IMG/VR virus record: IMGVR_UViG_3300032326_001486
Coordinates: 1 to 20,421 of that record
Reading direction: 5' to 3' (one strand)
Length of the DNA stretch: 20,421 nt
From: a virus
Shown: in pieces, positions 1 to 6,447 of the stretch
Numbering within the stretch: position 1 is the first letter of the stretch
Layout of the letters: each line of letters begins with the position of its first letter
Notes under the pieces: generated by a model
What the model was told of the DNA's origin: nothing
Seen by the model: the letters and a program-made list of their open reading frames with translations, nothing else
Databases searched by the model: none
Program-made: the position numbers and the translations under genes

Positions 1-3000
1 ATGTATTCCAATAATCAGACGTTGCCAATCCTTCCGAGTATGATTTACGAATTGGCTCTGCACATGTCTGTCCACTTGAGTCTTGTACTTGTAGAGGCGC
101 TGATAAAATTTGTTCTACGTTAGTCCACTTACCAGCAATTGCTCCGCTACCACCTGTCCACTTCCACAAACGATTGTCTGACTGTTCTGTCGACAGTCTA
201 GCCTTTAAGTCTTTTGTGATGTTTGAATTTGCCTCCCCATACACCGCAACCTTATCGCGATCCGTGGGGTTTGCTATCTTTGCAAGCTTTGCATCCGCTA
301 CGGCCAAGTGATGATCACGAATATCTTTATGGACACGTAGGTCGTTCAGTCCATATGATGCAGCTTCCATGTAGGACGACTTTGCTCCAAGATTTTTAAG
401 TGCGTCCGCCACTTGTGGGTAGTAATCTCTACGTAAGCGTGCAACCTCTCGCATCATTTTTGCCATTTCAGACTTTGTAAGATTAGGTCCAAATAGAATC
501 TTTTCTTCAAACGTCTTTTTTAAATCGTCCGGCATAACATTTAACAATTTCATTCTGCCAATTGTTGTTACATTGCCCTTGTATTTAAACCCTTCGCGTT
601 CTTCAAGAGTATTTTGCTTATGTGCTAGATACGCAGCAGATTCAGTGTCAAATGCTTGCTTGCCAGTAAATTTAATCTCAGACAATTGCCAAATACCATA
701 AGCAGCATCCCATTCTGGTAAATTCATAAGATCAAAGTCTTTAGCTCCAAATAAATTACGGCTAGGAGTCATACCTTTAGCTTCTTCTACAGCTTCCTGT
801 GATGCTGGTAAAAATATCGCCATAGTATCACCGTCAAAGTCGGCGTTAAAGCCTTTACAAACCATGGGGTGAATTTGGATAGACTTATCCTCTGTAAGTG
901 TGGGGTAAAACGCCATAACACTATGTTTATGAAGCATGGGATCACGTTTCATTAAAACGGGTCTATTTTTAACGGCAAGATCGGTTGCATACTTAACGGT
1001 ATCGGAGGTTGCTTCATCACGATATTTCTTCATCGCTTGCGCGGGCGTATATCCCATACCAATAATTTCACGGATAATGAATGGGCGATAAATTGCCAAG
1101 GCCATTTTACGTGGCATACCGATTTGATCTAAAGTTAAATTGGGCTCAGGAATAATAACGGAACGTGCAGACAATTCAACGCGTCTACCAATTAGCTTGT
1201 CCTGGTAGAACCCTTCCTTACCTTGTGCCAACCCACCTGTTGTTTTTGGATTAGTAATATACTGTAGCAACGAAGATATTGGAGCACCTTTGTTATCCAT
1301 AGCACCCTTAATGTATGTCTCTTTTACGGAATTAAACAGAGCGTACTCCGCATCCATCCTTTTTTCTGGAAGAGTTTCGGCTGGTAAATCTTTTAGTTGC
1401 ATATTAAACATACCGACTTGGCGATACATTTGATTAATATCAGCTGATTTAACATCACCAACCGCATCAACTGCGTCTGAAATACCGATGGGGCGCATAA
1501 CAGGTGGTAGAATTGGCATATACTTCATTGTATAAGCGTCATATGCACTTAGATTGAGATTTGTAAGTACCTTGAGTAAACGTATTTTCTTAACACAGTT
1601 ATTTCGTTCAGTACCCTTTACTTTGTCAAGAAGTTTGATTTGCTTATCAAGCTCTTTGGCTGTGTCAATCTTTGCCAAAGCATTAACAATCGCCCCCATG
1701 CCTGTTCCCCCAGAGAACTGCATTTTACCTTGTGCGGTAGGCTCAAAGTTTTTTTGCATAATATCTAAAAGAATACATACAGGTTTCTCAAAGACGGGAT
1801 TAATTACACGTGAGTGTAAAGTTACTCTACCCCACTCTTTACTTAAAGTCTTACCGGTAGGGAAATCGAACAGTCCGCCCTTTTCTGGTTCGCCTGTTTT
1901 ACCTACGATAGCTCTACTTGGGTTCTCGATTTCATGTGGACAGCTTTTAAGCACATCCTTGTCTGTCATAGGAACTAACTGAAATTCGTCCGCATTTCTT
2001 GATGTGTTAATGCCTAGCGCAGTAAGGTGGGAGAAAAACTTTTTAGTAGCAAAGGTTGGTTGGGGCGCGGGTATTTGGTGCCCATTCATAAGCGCATCCC
2101 AATACTCATCAGAGTCGTACTCACCTTTAAACACATCACCTTGTTCGTAGGTAGAATGGTGTGTCTGCATTTCAAGAATATTTGCACGTGCGTTATGTGC
2201 AAGTAACCCATACATACCCAAGGCCCCCATAGCTTGACCACCGATACCCGCGCCCTTAACAGGCTGGTGATTAATATCATATACAGCGCCTTTAATGCCA
2301 GGTAAAGATCCGCCAGCACGAGCTGTAAACTTTTTCTCAACTTGGTGCTGTAACTTTTGGATATATTGTTTCCCAACAATTACACTACCGATAGACTTAC
2401 CTGTATCGGGGTCATGAAGTAATTCTTGATCACTAACGCCATGCGACTGCATTTCTTTCATTAATTCGTCTAGCCGGTCTTGACTATTTTTATCAAAGTT
2501 AGTAACAATGTAAGGTTTGCCCGTCTTTTCAGCAATTTTAGACGCGCCTAACTCCATCAACTGTCCAGGATTAGTTCTACCTGTCATACCAACGGGGTGT
2601 AAGGCAACTTCAAGATGAACTTGCTCCCCAGAGGCGTCTTTATAGAACGGCATCTCATGATCTTCTAAAATTTTAGTAACGATACCCTTATTACCATATC
2701 TACCAACAAGCTTATCGCCGATTGTCATTTTTTCTTGTGTGCGCACAAACACCGTAACTTTTTTACCCGTATTCACAATTCTAGATACAACACCAGGGGT
2801 TTCTTTTTCCCAACGAACTTCGGAAGCTTTCCAGTCTAGTGCGAAGGATGTTGACTTAGACATAGCTCTAAAGGTTGGATCGGGCACTTTTTTGGTTACG
2901 GCACAAATCAAGACATCATTCATCTCGACCTTTTCGCCTAACTTGATTACGCCATTTTCATCTAGCTTTTTAAATGATTCGGTCGATAGTCTTGAAGATT

Positions 3001-5125
3001 GTGGAGCGATTGTATCAAACAAATACCTAGAAATGATAACAGCGTTTGATTCTAAGTCGTTAAGTAGGCTTGGGGAAATTTTAGTACCAATTTGAACAGT
3101 TGCATCACGATCAAAAGAGTACATGTGCTCACTTTTAAGCTTTTCAGACGCAGAACGAGAAATAACTACGCCGTCTTCATAGTTGTACCCACGCATTGGT
3201 AAGTAACCAACACGTAAGTTTGTTCCTAGAGCCAAGGTACCATTCTTTGTAAAGTTGGAGTCAGCGACTAACTGACCCTCTTTTACTTTATCTCCTACCT
3301 TTACAATTGGGATATGTTGTAGAATACCGCCTACTGCATTTGTTTGGAAATTATTGTATAAATATACGATATGAACTTCTTTACCATCATTAATTTTTAC
3401 AAAGTCGTCTGTAACCTCTGTTACGACACCATTGACAGGCGAAAGCTCTGCGGATTTGCTCCCAACTGCCTTTTCCATTGTGTTGTCTGTATTGCCAACA
3501 CGTATTTGAATAAGAGGTTCTTCACGATTGACAAGACTCAAAGACTGCCCAGCCATCTTAGCTGCCATCATATTTCTGTTACCATTGTTATTGTTAACGA
3601 ATGGAATTAAGTTTGTAGCAATACCAAACTGTTGTTGCGCATTTACAATTACGTAGTCAACCTGAGAGAGATCGACCTTACCAGGTTTACCTCCTGGGAG
3701 AGAAACGCGTATTAATGGAACGCGAGCTTTACATTCTCCGTTTACAAACTCTACGTCTTCTGGAAAGGCTACAGTCGCTCTGTCAGCGGTTAAAGGATCT
3801 ACCTTTTCAAGCTGTTTAGTCTTCATGCTATAGAGCATGGCGTGTAGTCTATCGCCTTCTTTGGCAGTACCTGTCGCTAAAGGTAAAACTAAACCAGTGT
3901 TATCACTTTCACCCGTATCAAGAGGATCAAGAAATGCTAAGTGAGAACTGTGTACGCTAGTAGCACTACCCAATTGCATACCTGGTCCTGTACTGATACC
4001 GCCCATACCCTTAACAGTAGTAGTGGTTGCACCGGAGATCATAGCAACTGGATTAATTTGATCACCCTCAGATGAAAGCTGTGTTTCACCACCTTTACGA
4101 AAAAAGCCTAGCATATAAGGATCCATAATACCCGAAACAATCTTAGACGCCGAGTCTGAGTTGACACCCATTCTATTTTTAACTTTTTGTTGGATTTCCC
4201 TTGATTTTCTAGCTAAGTAGTCCTCAATTAAATCAGGCGTATCTAGAAACTTTTTATGACCAATATTATTATATGATGATTCAGTTTTCTCTCCTTTAGA
4301 TACTTGAATTAAAGCCTTTCCTGTATCAAGTAAAGCGTCTGGTGTTAGTGTTGCGTGGGGTCTACCCAATACATCTTGTGTAATACGCGTGTCTAGTGTG
4401 TGCTTTGCAAGCTCTTGGAAAATGATCTCGGCTGCAACCCTCTCGTTGGGAATAATTGCTTTATCCCCCGCAACTAGCTTGGCCTTACTAATTAAAGAAC
4501 TTACCATTGCAGCCGGTTTAATATTACGTTTAGCAGCGTCAACCATAGGTTGTCCCCAAACACTTGCAATCTGCTCATCTGTCTTACCAATACCTCTAAG
4601 TAATGCATATAAATCTAGTGTAGCAGATGAATCCTTACTACCAAGCTTAGGCTGTATTGTAATCATACGTTTGATTGGGTCAAAGACTAGGGGGATTTGG
4701 CCTTTACGCTCATTAGCGGCTACAGCTTGTATTTCGCCATTATCCGCAATACGCGTATAAATACCCGACATACGTCTAAACTGAGATGACACTTGATACT
4801 CTCTACCTTGAACCAAATAGCTTAATCGGGCGGTAACAACAGGAAGCTTACATATGTTTACTTTTCGTGACTCGTTGATAAGCTTGCCTGTTGCCTTCTC
4901 AAAGAGTTTGACCTTTACGGAAACGTCTTGTGCTAATGTACCCCCTTGGTCCCTTAGTTGGCGGTGCAACATATAATTAGAACTATTGGTCAAACCATTA
5001 AACTGCACCTCACTAACCTCTAGTTTTCTAGTTGTACTTTCAACATTAAAAATAGATGGAATAAGGGTAATTAGGCGTTGTTGAAGATCCTTGTGTCTCT
5101 TTTCATAATCCAAATGCTCAAGCAT
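1..5125 (-). CDS. Fused beta-beta' multisubunit-type RNA polymerase (C-terminus beyond window)
   Basis: DNA-dependent RNA polymerase in which both large catalytic subunits lie in one frame; 1708 codons are visible and the 3' end is off the left edge. The beta half shows a degenerate rifampicin-pocket region (355-400, starting DQINP), GYNYEDG (646-652, beta YNFED), GDKLVGRYGNKG (803-814, with the two active-site lysines) and HPVGMTGRTNPGQ. The beta' half starts near residue 1060 with GLFDF (1084-1088), then GRRVELSARSVI (about 1310-1322) and the Mg-binding loop NADFDGD (1427-1433). The last visible residues, EPIRKSYSEGLATSDY, match the stretch just before the beta' bridge helix. These motifs fall in one frame and I read no stop between them. 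The N-terminal beta' zinc ribbon is missing: GLFDF leads straight into the following conserved block with no CxC/CxxC. The start has GGAG 6 bases upstream. It differs from phiKZ-type phage polymerases, which are split into several polypeptides. The family call is secure; promoter specificity is unknown. Confidence 0.95.
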   Translation of the reverse strand, partial: MLEHLDYEKRHKDLQQRLITLIPSIFNVESTTRKLEVSEVQFNGLTNSSNYMLHRQLRDQGGTLAQDVSVKVKLFEKATGKLINESRKVNICKLPVVTARLSYLVQGREYQVSSQFRRMSGIYTRIADNGEIQAVAANERKGQIPLVFDPIKRMITIQPKLGSKDSSATLDLYALLRGIGKTDEQIASVWGQPMVDAAKRNIKPAAMVSSLISKAKLVAGDKAIIPNERVAAEIIFQELAKHTLDTRITQDVLGRPHATLTPDALLDTGKALIQVSKGEKTESSYNNIGHKKFLDTPDLIEDYLARKSREIQQKVKNRMGVNSDSASKIVSGIMDPYMLGFFRKGGETQLSSEGDQINPVAMISGATTTTVKGMGGISTGPGMQLGSATSVHSSHLAFLDPLDTGESDNTGLVLPLATGTAKEGDRLHAMLYSMKTKQLEKVDPLTADRATVAFPEDVEFVNGECKARVPLIRVSLPGGKPGKVDLSQVDYVIVNAQQQFGIATNLIPFVNNNNGNRNMMAAKMAGQSLSLVNREEPLIQIRVGNTDNTMEKAVGSKSAELSPVNGVVTEVTDDFVKINDGKEVHIVYLYNNFQTNAVGGILQHIPIVKVGDKVKEGQLVADSNFTKNGTLALGTNLRVGYLPMRGYNYEDGVVISRSASEKLKSEHMYSFDRDATVQIGTKISPSLLNDLESNAVIISRYLFDTIAPQSSRLSTESFKKLDENGVIKLGEKVEMNDVLICAVTKKVPDPTFRAMSKSTSFALDWKASEVRWEKETPGVVSRIVNTGKKVTVFVRTQEKMTIGDKLVGRYGNKGIVTKILEDHEMPFYKDASGEQVHLEVALHPVGMTGRTNPGQLMELGASKIAEKTGKPYIVTNFDKNSQDRLDELMKEMQSHGVSDQELLHDPDTGKSIGSVIVGKQYIQKLQHQVEKKFTARAGGSLPGIKGAVYDINHQPVKGAGIGGQAMGALGMYGLLAHNARANILEMQTHHSTYEQGDVFKGEYDSDEYWDALMNGHQIPAPQPTFATKKFFSHLTALGINTSRNADEFQLVPMTDKDVLKSCPHEIENPSRAIVGKTGEPEKGGLFDFPTGKTLSKEWGRVTLHSRVINPVFEKPVCILLDIMQKNFEPTAQGKMQFSGGTGMGAIVNALAKIDTAKELDKQIKLLDKVKGTERNNCVKKIRLLKVLTNLNLSAYDAYTMKYMPILPPVMRPIGISDAVDAVGDVKSADINQMYRQVGMFNMQLKDLPAETLPEKRMDAEYALFNSVKETYIKGAMDNKGAPISSLLQYITNPKTTGGLAQGKEGFYQDKLIGRRVELSARSVIIPEPNLTLDQIGMPRKMALAIYRPFIIREIIGMGYTPAQAMKKYRDEATSDTVKYATDLAVKNRPVLMKRDPMLHKHSVMAFYPTLTEDKSIQIHPMVCKGFNADFDGDTMAIFLPASQEAVEEAKGMTPSRNLFGAKDFDLMNLPEWDAAYGIWQLSEIKFTGKQAFDTESAAYLAHKQNTLEEREGFKYKGNVTTIGRMKLLNVMPDDLKKTFEEKILFGPNLTKSEMAKMMREVARLRRDYYPQVADALKNLGAKSSYMEAASYGLNDLRVHKDIRDHHLAVADAKLAKIANPTDRDKVAVYGEANSNITKDLKARLSTEQSDNRLWKWTGGSGAIAGKWTNVEQILSAPLQVQDSSGQTCAEPIRKSYSEGLATSDYWNT

Positions 5126-5151
5126 AGTAACTCCAATATATGTGTATTTTC

Positions 5152-5160
5152 TGTGATAAG
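5152..5160 (+). promoter_or_regulatory. Candidate promoter motif TGTGATAAG (site 1)
   Basis: This is one of four copies of (T)GTGATAA(T/G), each found in a plus-strand intergenic gap. It ends 21 bases before the ATG at 5182 and is followed directly by TATATA and then the ribosome site. Seen as a bacterial extended -10 (TG-n-GATAAG), it would give a very short leader. It could instead be read by the phage's own polymerase. No convincing -35 was seen. Confidence 0.45.
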
Positions 5161-5181
5161 TATATAGAAAGGAGGTGCAAA

Positions 5182-5265
5182 ATGACAACTAAATCGGCAC
5201 CCAAAAACGATTTACCAAAGTGGCGTTGGGGTGATTTCGGTGGACCTACACAACCAAAAAAGTAG
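5182..5265 (+). CDS. 27-residue basic, Trp-containing peptide of unknown function
   Basis: A very short reading frame with an unusually strong ribosome site: AAGGAGGTG lies 4 bases before the ATG. The peptide begins MTTKSAPKND, has a central PKWRWGDFGG block and ends in PKK. It has two tryptophans, no cysteine and no membrane segment, and is net basic. It is the first gene on the plus strand diverging from the RNA polymerase and has promoter-like site 1 just upstream. I recognise no family. Strong ribosome site plus own promoter-like motif make translation likely despite the length. Small phage proteins in such positions sometimes bind host or phage transcription factors, but nothing in the sequence shows that here. 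Confidence 0.6.
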   Translation: MTTKSAPKNDLPKWRWGDFGGPTQPKK

Positions 5266-5389
5266 AGCCATGAAATCATCCCCAACACTGTTGGTAATTT
5301 TTAGCTTATATTACAAGATAAAGATACTTTTATAAAGTATGTGATAATCAAAATGTAAATACAAGCAAAATAGTTAAAAAGGAGCGACT
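5266..5389 (+). other. 124-base intergenic gap with weak hairpin and promoter-like motif
   Basis: The longest gap in the window. It holds an imperfect inverted repeat, CCAACA-C-TGTTGG at 5282-5294, followed by TAATTTTTA, which could act as a weak terminator for the 27-residue gene, although the stem is short. Further on are an AT-rich stretch, promoter-like site 2 and the ribosome site of the next gene. A 21-codon reading frame from 5270 has no good ribosome site and was not called. Confidence 0.4.
5340..5348 (+). promoter_or_regulatory. Candidate promoter motif TGTGATAAT (site 2)
   Basis: Second copy of the shared motif, ending 41 bases before the ATG at 5390 and lying in an AT-rich run. 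It matches an extended -10 (TG-T-GATAAT). No clear -35 hexamer lies at 17 bases. Site and spacing resemble those before the genes at 10784 and 14178. Confidence 0.5.
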
Positions 5390-5563
5390 ATGAATGAGCG
5401 TGAGCAATGGTTATTATTTTGGTCTATGATCGGCGGATTCTTTGGATGGCTGACATGGGAACTAAAAAATGAAAAGGATAAATGCGATGAAGAGTACGAA
5501 AACTATATACGTAGGTGCGTACGACAAAAACAAGAGCATGACTACTACGATAGCCAGCGGTGA
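5390..5563 (+). CDS. 57-residue single-pass membrane protein, function unknown
   Basis: The ribosome site AAGGAG stands 6 bases before ATG. The product starts MNEREQ, then has one hydrophobic, aromatic-rich segment (residues 7-23, WLLFWSMIGGFFGWLTW) that should span the membrane once. A highly charged tail (residues 24-57) follows, with two cysteines (32 and 43). No lipobox or cleavable signal peptide is apparent. The size and shape would fit a small inner-membrane phage protein, such as a superinfection, lysis-related or host-modifying peptide, but no family is recognised and no lysis genes lie nearby. It is the first gene after promoter-like site 2 and overlaps the next gene by 26 bases, suggesting coupled translation. 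Confidence 0.65.
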   Translation: MNEREQWLLFWSMIGGFFGWLTWELKNEKDKCDEEYENYIRRCVRQKQEHDYYDSQR

Positions 5564-5801
5564 AAAACCACCGTCTGAATACTGCCCTATTATCAATAGC
5601 ACCTGTAGCTTGATTACATGTTCAAAGTGTAAAGCACTAAATATGTTTACAAATGATGCCGTTTGGGTATGCGTAGGATGCTACGACAGGTATATGAACG
5701 GAATGTATTCTATACTACCCTTTCATTCAACTGGAAAATGTCATGTTTGTGGATGCGCAAGCGTGGCTCTAATTCTTGTGGAGATTAAAAATGAAATGTA
5801 A
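5538..5801 (+). CDS. Small cysteine-rich zinc-ribbon-like protein (87 residues)
   Basis: Nine cysteines lie in 87 residues: C16, C23, C28 and C31 (CSKC), C45 and C48 (CVGC), then C68, C71 and C73 (CHVCGC). This arrangement of repeated CxxC knuckles suggests two zinc sites of the ribbon or treble-clef kind. The ATG at 5538 was chosen because it leaves only a 26-base overlap with the membrane-protein gene. Two ATGs further upstream in frame (5469 and 5484) would extend the product by 23 or 18 residues, but through sequence that already codes in another frame; AAGGA before 5484 keeps that start possible. The 3' end overlaps the next gene by 11 bases. Function unknown; metal binding is an inference from the spacing. 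Confidence 0.6.
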   Translation: MTTTIASGEKPPSEYCPIINSTCSLITCSKCKALNMFTNDAVWVCVGCYDRYMNGMYSILPFHSTGKCHVCGCASVALILVEIKNEM

Positions 5802-6447
5802 AGATCGGAAAGAGAAAGATATTGTTGGCGTATGTCCCCACTGTATGGATGACACAGACAATATTTACAATTATATTAAAGATGGTGAAAAGTGTTATAG
5901 AGTCGAGTTTGGCCACACTCTCAGATCAAAAGATGGCGGACATGTTATTTTCGATGCTATGACAGAGCACTGCTACTTTGAGTATATTTCTGCGGGTAAT
6001 TACGAGTTTGATGAGTTGGAGGAAGACCCATTCCAATATGACGATACATACGCTCTAATGTTTCTTCATGTGCATTGCTTTGAAACAATCAAGTGGGGAA
6101 AATATGAAAAACAGAAAGAACCAAGTAATTGCAGCTGTTGTGATACGAAAATCATTGGAATGCACAACATTGCTGTTGGCGAAACCCCTGATATTATGGC
6201 GCGTGTTACTCTAGGCTATGTGGATCTTGATGACAAGAATGAGCCCATATTTACAGAAACAGTTGAAGCGGATCTTACACCTGATAGGTATTTGTGTTTA
6301 CAATGTATGTATGAAGCATTTTCATGCCCATCTACAATTATGGAGGCTCAAGAACAGATGGATCAATTGCATAAGCAACGGTCAGATGAGCACGAAAAAG
6401 ATAAAGATGACTATATAGATCCGGAGGATAGGTGGCAAAATCAATAG
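5791..6447 (+). CDS. Acidic cysteine-rich protein of unknown function (218 residues)
   Basis: The ATG start follows GGAG by 7 bases; an in-frame TTG at 5776 would add five residues but has no better site. CxxC or CxC groups lie at 15/18 (CPHC), 114/116/117 (CSCC) and 169/172 (CLQC), with further cysteines and histidines at H60/C61 and H95/C96, so one or two zinc sites are likely. The middle (71-85) and the last 40 residues are strongly acidic, and the tail after residue 185 looks helical and charged. It is the last gene of the plus-strand group and follows another CxxC-rich gene with an 11-base overlap, so the two may work together. Its stop codon overlaps the stop of the converging portal gene. 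I do not recognise a family. Confidence 0.75.
   Translation: MKCKDRKEKDIVGVCPHCMDDTDNIYNYIKDGEKCYRVEFGHTLRSKDGGHVIFDAMTEHCYFEYISAGNYEFDELEEDPFQYDDTYALMFLHVHCFETIKWGKYEKQKEPSNCSCCDTKIIGMHNIAVGETPDIMARVTLGYVDLDDKNEPIFTETVEADLTPDRYLCLQCMYEAFSCPSTIMEAQEQMDQLHKQRSDEHEKDKDDYIDPEDRWQNQ

Noticed and set aside
1554-3610. Several plus-strand open frames of 79-142 codons and a 97-codon minus-strand frame inside 1-5125
   Set aside because: They lie within the RNA polymerase frame, which has continuous conserved motifs. Their translations are Ser/Leu-rich shadows without ribosome sites.
1-5125. The polymerase as evidence of a bacterial chromosome with fused rpoBC
   Set aside because: No ribosomal protein genes flank it, the beta' zinc ribbon is missing and the pocket is divergent. 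The neighbours are a portal and phage replication genes.
5282-5294. Inverted repeat CCAACACTGTTGG as a rho-independent terminator
   Set aside because: The arms cannot pair fully with a one-base loop, the usable stem is about four pairs, and the T-run is interrupted. Kept only as a remark in the gap entry.
5270-5335. 21-codon hydrophobic reading frame starting MKSSPTLLVIF
   Set aside because: It has only a weak GTAGAG before the ATG and overlaps the weak hairpin; not enough to call a gene.
5469-5537. Longer N-terminus for the 87-residue cysteine protein
   Set aside because: It would overlap 95 bases of the membrane-protein gene; the ATG at 5469 has no ribosome site. The ATG at 5484 remains possible and is noted in the entry.
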